DNA from: Epiperipatus broadwayi
Taxonomy: Eukaryota; Onychophora; Udeonychophora; Euonychophora; Peripatidae
DNA length: 64,000 nt
Direction: 5' to 3'
Assembly (NCBI GenBank): GCA_028023455.1
Contig: JAQFVV010012396.1
Span: 10,580,085-10,644,084 of the forward strand
Shown: positions 1 to 10,329 of the stretch, piece after piece
Numbering within the stretch: position 1 is the first letter of the stretch
How the letters are laid out: the number at the start of each line of letters is the position of its first letter
The notes under the pieces: model-generated
Seen by the model: the letters and a program-made list of their open reading frames with translations, nothing else
Databases searched by the model: none
What the model was told of the DNA's origin: nothing
Position numbers and translations under genes: made by a program

Positions 1-1069
1 TAATGCAAATGAATATTGGTAAAATTAAGACAAATATTAAGTATCATATTCAACAACATAAATGTACATATAAGAATGCAATGGAAGATGATAGTTTATT
101 CATGTTGCTATATTCATCAAAGTATTATGGGGCATGTATGTTATCCATGAGAGTTTAGTGCTAATATATGAAACACATGATAAAAAACATAAGATCAAGG
201 AGTCATATGCTATAAAAAATTCTTCTGGTGCTATAAATGCAAAGTTAACCAGTTTTCCAATTAGTTGTTCCTGGCCAATATAATGAAATGTTTAAGTTTA
301 TCACTTAGTAGAGAGTATAATGATTTTTATACAACCTTAATAAGAACTCAAATGAGTTAAAAGTGCTTGGCAATAATGTTTTATATTATTTTAATGTTTC
401 TCTGTTTTATACATTAATTGTATTGTTATATTGTGATTTACATCTAAATTGTAATGATTTTATATTAGTATGAATAAATGATTAAATATGTATTCAAGAC
501 AAGGTCATATTTTGTCTCAAACTAAAACTTACCTACATTTTACAACTAAATGAAAATTCAAATCATTTTGAATTCTCAAAGTAAGATTGTAGGTCCTACA
601 AAATAATACCATATTTTATTTATATTACAAGGCTTATCAATTTTCTGGGGTTTGCTAGAATTTACTAACAATAATCAAGAAAAATCACTATTCCAATTAT
701 ATGCTTAAATACAAATGATACTTAATATTATTTTAAGATGTATTCATTTAAAAATTTGAATATATTTATTAAAAAATTAATAATCAGCAAAAATATATGG
801 CAAGTGAAATATTTTATATTTCAAATATTTTTAAAAATATGAAAATATGAACACATTTTAAATAAGTGTATTCTCTGAATTTATGACAACAAAACCCTTT
901 AACTTTTGGATTTTATGAAAAGTTGTACCAATATGTAGTTTTGTGACATATAAAATAAAGCTTGAAATTAAATTTGAAATTAAAATACATTTGCATCTAG
1001 TCTTATATATATTAAATACAATAATATACTATAAATGAAATTACATAGTTTTTTTTTCATATATCAAAT
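1..1069. other. AT-rich intergenic DNA, no gene seen
   Basis: I see no open frame of useful length, RNA gene or repeat boundary here. The stretch is A/T-dominated with short poly-A and poly-T runs, like the spacers elsewhere in the window. Confidence 0.6.
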
Positions 1070-1139
1070 GCGTTGACCGGGAAGCAAACCCGGGCCGGCT
1101 GCTTGAAAGGCAGCTATGCTAACCATTAGGCGCCAACGC
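1070..1139 (-). tRNA. tRNA-Glu(UUC)-like sequence, probably a pseudogene or SINE head
   Basis: Read on the minus strand, the 70 bases have a 7-bp acceptor stem (GCGTTGG with TCAACGC, one G-U pair), a perfect 5-bp anticodon stem GCTGC/GCAGC around the loop CTTTCAA (anticodon TTC, Glu) and a perfect T arm CCGGG-TTTGCTT-CCCGG. The T loop departs from the usual TTCGAAT and the D stem does not pair well, so I favour a tRNA-derived pseudogene over an active gene. The outer flanks (ATATATGTCAAG on one side, ATATATCAAAT on the other) are themselves inverted and resemble the flanks of the tRNA-like loci at 13000 and 15906. It is far more GC-rich than its surroundings. Confidence 0.6.
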
Positions 1140-2446
1140 TTGACATATATATATATTAATTCCACAATAATACCAAATAGAACAACAACAATAATAAACA
1201 TATTCAAATTCACTATCTTTGTTCATGAACCTTCATAAAAACATATACTTATTTTTATCTTCTTGTTTTTTTTTTTTTTTTTTGGAGAGGGTGTATGTGT
1301 GTGTATGTAAAAAATAAAATATTTAGAACAAGTTATTCATCACACTTTATTTACTTTAGAAACAACAACCATTTAATATTTCATGGATGACTTATTTATC
1401 AGTAACAATGATTAATATCTGCATAATTTAGATGCAGGAATCCTTAGGATTTAAATTAATTTCTTCACTTCCTCCATATTTATAGAAAAATGACTTTTCT
1501 TCTTTTTAGGAACAATAATAATGAAAATATTTTGATGAAGGCATCCTTGAAATTCACTTCTCTAAAGAATAGAATCATAAATAATGTAGAATTGCTGTAA
1601 GTAAAGTGCTTGACCATTTTCTGATAAATGAAGATTTTATGATGAAAATGGAATTTAAAATATTTTCTCGTAAAATGGATTCTTAGATTTATCTTCTTTT
1701 TTTTAAAGTTTTAATATTAGATAAAATATAACAATTCTTTAAATACAGAACACTTTAAAGTTTAAACTCTGTATTTAAAAGAATTAAAGTTCATATATTT
1801 AAATTTAATTCCTCGCTGAAATAACGTTGTTTTTAATCGAAAACAATTACTGCTGAAACATGTTTAAAAGATGATAATTCTGAAATGAACTTTTCTTCTA
1901 TTTTTGTAGAATTTTATTTTATTTAACGAATAAACAGCAATGCACTTAACAAAATGCTTTATTCTTTTGGCATACATTTTCTTATGATGGTTTCTTTTTA
2001 ATTAATTTTGGTAAGCAATTTAAAACTCTTTATAGGTTTACGTTTCTAAAAAATAAATCACATATTTTTGCTTTGATAATACTGAGATGTGGCACTGAGA
2101 TAAGAATAAAAATTGGAAATATATTTTTTTTATTGCTAATTACTATTGATTGATTGGAATTAATCACTCTCTTAATTCTTTGTAGAGGCTACTTATAGAT
2201 GATAATCAATTACTCATACTTTAATTTCAGAAAACTATTTCATTCTATCAAATAATATTTATCAAGTAAATTATTGGATTTTTTTGCGAGATGTATGCAC
2301 ATTCATATATACCTTTCAGTTAGATATATTTTATGTAATAGAGCTAATATTAATTAAGAACTGTTATTTCAATAAATAAATGTAATTATTATATATTTAT
2401 TGTAAATAAATAAAATCGATTATTATATATGTACATATATCATTTC
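1140..2446. other. AT-rich intergenic DNA with a T-tract and one hairpin
   Basis: There is no gene here. A long T run at about 1265-1282 is followed by GT-rich sequence. A short hairpin lies at 1731-1786 and is listed separately. Confidence 0.6.
1731..1786. repeat. short perfect-looking hairpin
   Basis: AATTCTTTAAATACAGA is followed, after a loop that is itself near-palindromic (ACTTTAAAGT), by TCTGTATTTAAAAGAATT. One extra A sits in the second arm. It could be a small fold-back remnant; I see no sign of function. Confidence 0.5.
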
Positions 2447-2676
2447 CAACTTTCTTAAACACTTCAACAATAATATTTTTTATATCAAAACTTTATTCTT
2501 ACAGTTTCAACTGCCCTGCAGTCTTTATCAGAGCTACAATATCCAAATATTTAATTATACAATTAATACATTTTTTACACATATCTATATACATAATTGA
2601 ATACATAATTAATACACATACATTTAAATCTCATATAAAAAATAGTATTGTTGAAGTGTTTAAGAAAGTTGGAAAT
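2447..2676. mobile_element. fold-back element with ~40-bp inverted termini
   Basis: The left end (2447 on, CATTTCCAACTTTCTTAAAC...) is repeated in reverse complement at the right end (to about 2676, ...GTTTAAGAAAGTTGGAAATG). The arms are about 43 bases with one or two mismatches. The roughly 140-base interior is AT-rich and carries a 30-base motif (2504-2533) shared with the fold-back element at 16863-17065. The shared motif and paired ends suggest one family, perhaps non-autonomous remnants of Penelope-like elements, whose coding pieces occur at 22.7-23.7 kb. That link is inference. Confidence 0.65.
2504..2533 (-). other. hammerhead-like core motif, copy 1
   Basis: On the minus strand this reads CTCTGATAAAGACTGC, then AGG, then GCAGTTGAAAC. 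ACTGC and GCAGT can form a stem between a CUGANGA-like box (here CTGATAA, one core position off) and a GAAAC box, the order found in hammerhead ribozymes. Penelope-like elements are known to carry minimal hammerheads. The second copy at 16936-16965 has an exact CTGAAGA box. I cannot identify the remaining stem I and stem III with confidence, so this is a resemblance and not a demonstrated ribozyme. Confidence 0.35.
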
Positions 2677-3046
2677 GGTATGATATGTAAATATAGAAAT
2701 CAATACATAAGGTAAGGAAGAAGAAAATTATATTATTTTATATGTATAAAATTTGTATTAAATAATTAATAATACAAATTTTTTACATATATAATAACTG
2801 GTTTCATTATCATTTGATGGCAAGATAACTAACTATTCTAAGGATTAATTGATACTATATAAATTATATGAACTTTTAAACATTTTACTAATTTTTCTTT
2901 TTTCCTCTATTATTTTTGTTTTACAGCTTTAGTTTATTTACTTAGCTGTATTTAATAAAGATTATTTATTATTGTGATGTGATGTACTGTGACTTCTCAT
3001 TATACAAAGTCAGGAATCTCTCAGCAACTATGCCCAGAGAAACCTA
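2677..3046. other. AT-rich spacer, no gene seen
   Basis: There is no supported feature here. It lies between the fold-back element and the end of the LINE fragment, and is dominated by A/T with short T runs. Confidence 0.6.
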
Positions 3047-3640
3047 TTAGCCACTATGTCTTCTCTTTCCATTTCCCAATCTAAGTTTTCCATATTCTGC
3101 TCCATCCCATTTCCACAACATAATCTTAGTCAACTCCATGGCCTTTATATCTAACTCCCCCTTATTGTTTCCCAAACCCAGCATAAAAATCAATAACCCA
3201 CTTTCTGTATAATCACTTTACTTATATTTATTCTTCCACAACTTTATTATTTGTATCCTTTCTGCTTTCAAGCATTTACATTCAATTAACAAATGCCTAA
3301 TATTTTCTATGCCTTCCTTACACAACTTGCAGACTATATCACCCACCTTTTTTTATTTACATGTATAATCCCCTGTTACTAAATATCCCATTTGAGCCTT
3401 AAACAATAAACTACTTTCCTCGCTATTATCATAAATTAACTCACACCTAATATTCTGTTTACTTCTATGTATATTTAAACTCTTTTTACTCTCCATACTA
3501 GTTCTCCATCTCTCCAACTCTCTATTCTTTATTAATGCATCTATTTTTATATCCCATTCCTTACCACTATAACACTCAACAATTCTTGTAACACAATCAT
3601 CCCACCTTTTGTATTATGCCCACATTGGTAAGGTGGCTCC
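3047..3640 (-). pseudogene. LINE (non-LTR retrotransposon) ORF2 C-terminal fragment, broken
   Basis: Minus-strand translation gives about 190 residues of LINE-like C terminus ending at a stop at 3047-3049. The diagnostic part is CKLCKEGIENIRHLLIEC (3278-3331), a C-x2-C-x8-H-x4-C knuckle of the type found after the reverse transcriptase in several non-LTR clades. Upstream frames read ...LLFKAQMGYLVTGDYTCK and downstream ...MLWKWDGAEYGKLRLGNG. The frame is broken by a shift at an A run just before the knuckle, by a stop about 25 codons after it, and by a stop near 3615. The catalytic reverse-transcriptase core is absent, so this is a 5'-truncated dead copy, the usual result of target-primed integration. 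The local base composition is less AT-rich than the flanks, as expected for transposon coding sequence. Confidence 0.75.
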
Positions 3641-4477
3641 AGTTATCACTTTAGTGTTTAAACTTCTTTCGAAATTCTAAGCAGTAGACCATTTGATAAT
3701 TTATGATTATTATTATTCTTTATGAAGTATTATAACTTTATCTTTCCTATTACATTGCCAAATACATATAATATTAATCTCATTTATGTTTTTTATTACT
3801 TTTTACAATATTTTTTACAACTCATTATTGACAGGTTCGATTGCAATACAAATACATGAATACACATATACATGAATATATAATTTTCATTATAATATAC
3901 AAATAACAAGTATATGGTCTAGATCTTTCAAATACAGTCTGATTATTTCAGTTTTAATATATATATTAAACACTTCGATTTTTGTTAATTATTGAAAAAT
4001 TAAAATTAAACATGATTATGTGGATAATAGTGATAGAGATTTCCATTTATTAATTTTTTTTATAGTAGTTTATGGAATCAGAGATTAATGATTTTAACTT
4101 GAGATTTTAATTCATGTTCTCTGTATAAAGGATGCCTTGTTATATCTCAAAGGTTTACATAGATCAATGCAATTCTATCATTATAAAATATTTATATAAA
4201 TATTAAAAGAATATTTCAAAGCAAGTATTTCATGCTGTAAATAAGTAACTAAGGAAAGAAAAAAAGGGATTATTCAAGACATCTAGATTTTTCAGATGAT
4301 GTGATTATTTTTGTGAAAAAAGCTTCAACACTTAAATGAATTTTCAGATGACAGTAAAAAAGAATGAATAAAGATAAATACCAAAAATACTAAAGCAATG
4401 CTTAATACATTTTCAAAAAAGAAAAGAAAATGAAGATTAATAATAATCTATTAGAAAAGATTAGCAGTCAAAAATAT
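3641..4477. other. AT-rich intergenic DNA, no gene seen
   Basis: No open frame or clear repeat is visible. The sequence just left of the LINE fragment (3641-3700) may still belong to it, but I could not align it to a conserved block. Confidence 0.55.
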
Positions 4478-5631
4478 CTTGAATTATTAAAATAGGCAAA
4501 ACTCTCCATACAGTAGTGCCATTCAGTGCAAGCCAGAGTAATCAATGGATGCAAGAAGGTTTGTGCATAAAATCTCTATCTAATGACTACTTATTCAATA
4601 TCCCCAGACTAGTTTCTAGCTTGTAGCTTTCATCAGTGAGGAGCCTTGGATCTGAAAGCACTGCACCTAGATTTTAGGATCTAATGCAATCCTCCAGCAA
4701 CCACCTTTTATCTCTACTTAATAACAAAACTATGAGTCTGAAATTGAAAACACAATATTTTCTATCCAAGCTCACTAGCTTATATAGTCATATATGTCTA
4801 AATTCATTTCAAGTACCCATACATTTTGGTGTCTTTGGTTCTTTAATAATCAGAGACATCACTATCCTATTAGGTAGGATTGGTATTAAACCACTAAATA
4901 TCACATGATCACAATTTCTTATGCTTGCTCAAGCTGATAAAACAGGCAAAACTCTCCATATAGTAGTGCCAATCAGTGCAAGCCAGAGTAATCAATGGAT
5001 GCAAGAAGGTTTGCAAATAAAATACCTATCTAATGCCTACTCATCCATTATACCCAGACTAGTTTTTAGCTTGCACTGAGTGGCACCACTATATAAAGAT
5101 TTTTGCCTGTTTAACAGCTTGAGCAAGCATAAGAAATGGTGATCATGTGATTTTTAGTGGTTTAATACCAATCCTGCCTAATAGGATAATGGTGGCTATG
5201 GTTATTAAAGAATCAAAGACACCAAAATGTATTGATAGGGACTGAACTGAGTTCAGACCTATATGACTATATAAGCTAGTGGGCTTGGATTGAAAATATT
5301 GTGTTGTTAATTTCAAACTCATAGTTTTGTAGTTAAGTAGAGATAAAAGGTGGCTGCTAAAGGGTTGCATTAGATCTTAAGATCTAGATGCAATGCTCTC
5401 AGATCAAAGGCTCCTCAGTGATGAAAGCCACAAGCTAGAAACTAGTCTGGGGGTATTGGATGAGTAGGCACTAGATATGGATTTTATTCACAAACCTTCT
5501 TGCATCCATTGATTACTCTGGCTTGCACTGTGGCACTACTATATGAAGAGTTTTGCCTGTTTTAACAGCTTGAGCAAGCCTAAGAAATGGTGATCATGTG
5601 ATGTTTAGTGGTTTAATAACTTGAATTATTA
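4478..5631. mobile_element. 1.1 kb palindromic composite insertion with 12-bp target-site duplication
   Basis: The direct repeat CTTGAATTATTA occurs at 4478-4489 and 5620-5631, immediately outside the structure. Inside, a unit of about 450 bp starting GGCAAAACTCTCCATA and ending near CACTAAATATCACATGATCA (about 4494-4910) is repeated in inverted orientation at about 5140-5615. A partial third copy of the unit start lies at 4946-5060 and a short inverted copy at 5085-5115. The two small ORFs of 74-75 codons on opposite strands (4684-4908 and 5143-5370) are mirror images of each other and follow the inverted unit; they need not be genes. I recognise no transposase. A 12-bp duplication fits target-primed or fold-back insertion better than a typical cut-and-paste family. 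Confidence 0.7.
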
Positions 5632-5930
5632 ATGCAAATAAAAATGTAATGTTGAATTAATCATAGAGCTAAATTCAGATAGAATGCCTTTGGTAAAAAT
5701 AATATATAAAAACATGTTTAAGTATTTGAAAATGAAGATTTTTAATCCAATTCATTTACCATTGCTTACATGTGATGATATTAAGACATTTAATATAAGA
5801 ACAAAACTGAGACCTTAAATCTTATAGTGCATTATGGAGAAGTATAAGTTGAATGTAACAAAGAGAAAATAAAAGTAAAATATATAAATGGAGGACAAAG
5901 AAATATCATTAACATTATTGAAAAAAATTA

Positions 5931-7310
5931 GTGACTGAACTTGGGCAGAGTGGATATGTTGATAGAAAAGATAAACAGTTGATAAATTGTTTACAGAGAT
6001 TGCAAAAAAAAAGAATAAACCTATTTAAAAAGAAGTTGTTAAGACAGTTGGATAAGGAAGGGTTGCTGAAGAAGAGAAGCTTTATGTTAGAGAAACTTAG
6101 AAAGATTTTTATTTAATTTAATCATTGTTATTTAATTGATTAAAATATTTTATAAGAAAAAAATTATTATATATTGTATTTTTAGATACCAGAAAGAGTT
6201 ATGATAGGATGAGTTTCTACAAATATGTTGTGAATAAAAGATTTTTTTTAGATTTGTTTTACTCTTTACAAGGATAATTAATTTTTTAGTGGATTAATAA
6301 TGTTTGAAAGTATGTTGATTATAATGAGGGCAGAATTTTGGCTGAAAGAACTTAAAAACTTCTGGGAAATTCAAAATGGATGTTTTTTTTAAAAAAAAAA
6401 ACAGATGATAATTTATTCATTTTTATCAGTTGATTTAAGTATCTTGGAGAGGATAAATAATTATTTATAGCATTTTTAGATATAAAGAAATGCTATGATA
6501 GCATTAGTAGGTATAAATTATATAGAAACTTGAAAATATGGTAATAAGTTTGTTTTTGTTAACAATGATGAAAGGATAAATTTTTAAAATATAAATAATA
6601 TATAATTATTTAAGAATGAAAATACATAATATAATATATAATGATGATACTAGAAATTATTATTATTTGGTGCAAGGTCAGGTTAGGATACCAAGAAAAG
6701 GACACAAAATTTTGGTTACACATACAATTTATGTTAAGATGAGAAGGAGAACACTTGAGTATAGGATGAAGAATGAGGATTAGAATAATTAAATGAAGAG
6801 AGAGAGAGAAAAGTAAAAAAGATTGATAGTTTTTGATTTTTTGTTAAGGTATTTATGACAAAAATATGAAAATAGAATAGTGAAACAGCTTTTATTAAAA
6901 AAAATAGAAGAGAAAAAAAAATAGTATTGAGAAATTGATTTTGTTATTGTAGATTGAAGAGGAATAATAGGGAAAAAGTACATAAATTTACTTTGGCCAT
7001 GAGTTACAAGGTATCTGAGGTACATCAAACTCTTTACATCTTGACAGATATCATTGTCATACAACTAAAACAACTTAAAGAATGAATTGCAGCTGATCTG
7101 GACATATTGCTGGAAGATATAGTAATAGATAGTCAATTGAAATTTTAAAGTGAATCCCAAAAGATCTAGAAAGAGATCACATGTAAGATGGGTGAATGAG
7201 ATAAAAAAGGGGTAGTGATGTGGAAATAAAAAACCATGGATTGAAGAAACCATCATATAATCTATACAAAGAAGTCTCTTAAATAAAAAGATTTGTTGGT
7301 TAACCATAAT
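5931..7310 (+). pseudogene. degenerate LINE: RT motif A and C-terminal end
   Basis: Several blocks match the non-LTR retrotransposon layout on the plus strand. At about 6177 a frame reads VFLDTRKSYDRMSF, like RT motif A (F-V/L-D-x-x-K-A-Y/F-D-R). At about 6470 a second motif-A-like block reads AFLDIKKCYDSISRYK. At 7090-7290 the frames give SGHIAGRYSNR, then VNPKRSRKRSHVRWVNEIKK, then KKPWIEETII, closely following the basic C-terminal tail of this LINE class (GH-x-R..., RSRGRP-x-x-RW-x-x-D/E-I, W-x-x-x-A-x-DR). Stops and frameshifts lie between blocks and the YADD region is not visible. The ORF at 5931-6116 (61 codons, Lys/Leu-rich) may be an upstream piece. Two motif-A blocks 290 bases apart suggest two overlapping insertions or a local duplication. 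Confidence 0.6.
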
Positions 7311-8211
7311 TACTATGAAGTCCTGTGTGATTGATGCAGTAGTAAGGTCATAAACTCAGGAGCTCAACATATTCCAACTCCATCATTTCCATTCCTTCAA
7401 CTTTTTATGAAGTTTTTAGCAATCTACCATTAGATTATTTTATTATTATTAACTCAAAAAACTATAAAGCCATATTCAATCTGGAAGAAAAACAATTGAA
7501 ATAAATAATATGTAAAAACATTAAAAAAACAACCAATCATAGTAAAATGAGAAAGGATTTCTGAAAATCACACATCTTGACTTCACAATAACAAGGTCAA
7601 ACAGCAGAGTCTATTTATAAAAACAAAAGTTTACTATTGCAGAAATGAAAGAAAGCAGCACTGCAAATCCATGCTTCTATCTATCTATCTTTATATCTAT
7701 TGTAAGAAGAACTTTTGTATTAAACTAATCTTAAACTTAATTAGTCTTTTCTTTATCAACTGAATTAGTAATGAAGTTAATCACAGATTGGATAGGATTT
7801 GTTATTGGTTACACAAAATCCAAGTTTTTTTTTTAGGAGCAACAAGATTAAAATTTGAAAAATGATTTACATGAATTAAAATTGACCATGATTCTTCCCA
7901 AATGCTTATGCAGATCAGCAATTTCTAAAAATAAGATAGTTCAGATTAATAATGTTTAATAAATCATAATGCATTTTGTTAAAAAGAAAGGCTACAATTT
8001 TATTTATATCTTACAGTTCTTTAAGATTAGTATATACAGAAATTTATATATTTTTATATCAGACTTAGCAAAGAAGAAGATAGAGCTCTGATGAAAACTG
8101 CTGGATAGTCAAAACTGTAAGGAAAATAAAGAAGTTTTTGAGAAAATTTGTTGCATTAAAGTGTATATGAAAAAAGTGTTATAAGCAATATATATATATA
8201 GTGCCCTTGAT
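7311..8211. other. AT-rich DNA up to the scaffold gap
   Basis: There is no gene. A short TATC-type microsatellite lies at about 7679-7700. The segment ends in (TA)n at 8190-8201 directly before the N run. Confidence 0.6.
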
Positions 8212-8711
8212 NNNNNNNNNNNNNNNNNNNNNNNNNNNNNNNNNNNNNNNNNNNNNNNNNNNNNNNNNNNNNNNNNNNNNNNNNNNNNNNNNNNNNNNNN
8301 NNNNNNNNNNNNNNNNNNNNNNNNNNNNNNNNNNNNNNNNNNNNNNNNNNNNNNNNNNNNNNNNNNNNNNNNNNNNNNNNNNNNNNNNNNNNNNNNNNNN
8401 NNNNNNNNNNNNNNNNNNNNNNNNNNNNNNNNNNNNNNNNNNNNNNNNNNNNNNNNNNNNNNNNNNNNNNNNNNNNNNNNNNNNNNNNNNNNNNNNNNNN
8501 NNNNNNNNNNNNNNNNNNNNNNNNNNNNNNNNNNNNNNNNNNNNNNNNNNNNNNNNNNNNNNNNNNNNNNNNNNNNNNNNNNNNNNNNNNNNNNNNNNNN
8601 NNNNNNNNNNNNNNNNNNNNNNNNNNNNNNNNNNNNNNNNNNNNNNNNNNNNNNNNNNNNNNNNNNNNNNNNNNNNNNNNNNNNNNNNNNNNNNNNNNNN
8701 NNNNNNNNNNN
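8212..8711. other. assembly gap of 500 N
   Basis: Exactly 500 consecutive N, a conventional placeholder for a scaffold join of unknown size. True distance and even continuity across it are not established. Open frames that run through it are meaningless. Confidence 0.98.
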
Positions 8712-9564
8712 AAAGATTTGGATTATATATTTGTTTAATAAGGAAAATTATAATGTTCTTTAATAGATTGAACTCAGAACGTAATTTTTGATCAGTGAGA
8801 TATAAAATACATATCAATGCAATCTAGAGAGATGAAAACTATTAAAAACATTAACAATTGATGGTCCTTGACTATTCAGTAACACTCTAAAATTAAAATA
8901 TCTGTTTATATTGTTGAGACTTTTATTCTCTTCTATAGTTTTTTTGATCAATTTCAAAATTATAGTTTATTACATCATTAGTCTTTTTTTTATATCATTT
9001 TACAAAATACCAGATACCTAATTCTTTTCAATGTGATCATTTAAAATATTTTCATATTCCTTCTTTTCTTCCACACTTTGTCTTGTCTCAATTAAAATTT
9101 TACTGATAATTTGCTGTTTTGTTTTGGTGTTTTTTTATGATGACATATGTATGGGTTATAATACTCTACCTTCTAGTAATCTCTTCGTCAATCTTATCAA
9201 TTTCAAAGTTTGTTAATATTGTAAAATGATTTGCAAGTTCAAATTTAAATTTATTGAAGTGTTTCTTAAGGTCAAAACTTATTAATTATGAATTTCATAA
9301 AATAAATAGCACCTTTCTTTACAAATAAATATATACTGATAGGAATATTTATATTTAAAAAATAAAATTTATAGTAATTCTTCTACCAGAGATATAATTA
9401 TGCATACTTATTAATTATAAAGAGCATCACATTTTAATAACTGTGATATTTTTCATCTTTTTTATACTTTAAAATTAAAGCTTAAAATAAAATCTGGGTC
9501 AACATATAAATAATTTATAACTAATTAGTAATAAATAATATAAAAACTCTGTCAGATAATGAAA
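8712..9564. other. AT-rich intergenic DNA, no gene seen
   Basis: No supported feature follows the gap until the hairpin at 9565. There are only short A and T runs. Confidence 0.6.
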
Positions 9565-9757
9565 ATTATTCTACACGAATAAGCGTGATAAACAGAACGG
9601 CCAAAATGCAAAAACATTAATTATAAACAACAATTTGCCAACGTTGCAGCATGATTCTGGTATACAGTACCTGAAAGCACTTAGCAAATTGTTGTTTATA
9701 ATTAATGTTTTTGCATTTTGGCTGCTCTGTTTATCATAGTTAATTCATGTAGAATAA
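9565..9757. repeat. fold-back element, ~75-bp arms
   Basis: The left arm (9565-9645, starting ATTATTCTACACGAATAAGC and containing AACATTAATTATAAACAACA) is the reverse complement of the right arm (9681-9757), at roughly 90 percent identity. A spacer of about 35 bases separates them. This is the structure of a MITE or fold-back element. No coding capacity, and flanking target duplications were not clear to me. Confidence 0.7.
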
Positions 9758-10329
9758 CTAATTAGTAATGTTTAAGATTTTGAAATGGTTAATGAAATCC
9801 TATGAACTTTGCATTATTATAGTTTATCATTCAAAATTTTTCTCATTATATATAAAATCATCTACAAAAAATTACCCTTATTCCTTCAACATAATGATTG
9901 GCCCAAATTATCAGTTTTAAAATGATCTACAAATTTACATGTCTCTTAGGGAATATTAGTGATTAAGAAAAAGAGAATATTCTTAAACCAACTTCACTGT
10001 AGTCTAGGCAATATATTAGATGGACATTGTGGCATCTCCCCCTCTAATTCAAGTCCTGATTTGCCTTCAAAATTCTAGATAAAATAGTTTGTAATGAGTA
10101 CATCTAGAATCAATCAATCTATTTTAGAGAAAAAAATTTGATTCCCACCTCCACTTCCTTGAAGTATAAAAGAAAGGGACTGTTTTCTCACTAAAAGAAT
10201 TCCAGCAAAAACTAAATGAAATACCAGATACATGTCTTCCTGGAATACATAGAATACCAAGATTTGTATTTGTTTATCTAAACCATTTTAACTTCCAATA
10301 TCTTTCAAACTTAGCAAACTTTTTTTAAC
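9758..10329. other. AT-rich DNA, possibly the unrecognisable 5' part of the next LINE
   Basis: Base composition rises from about 9990 onward (C-rich patches such as CATCTCCCCCTC), as in the following LINE. I could not place a conserved LINE block before about 10340. Confidence 0.4.

Noticed and set aside
4684-5370. Pair of similar 74-75 codon ORFs on opposite strands as a duplicated gene
   Set aside because: They are the two inverted units of the palindromic insertion; no start context, domain or codon preference supports translation.
6789-7307. Two minus-strand ORFs of 91 and 80 codons
   Set aside because: Both lie antisense to the LINE C-terminal region at 5931-7310, which has recognisable blocks on the plus strand.
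8179-8817. Open frames of 212 and 196 codons on opposite strands
   Set aside because: They run through the 500-N gap; the residues are unknown and the frames are artefacts.
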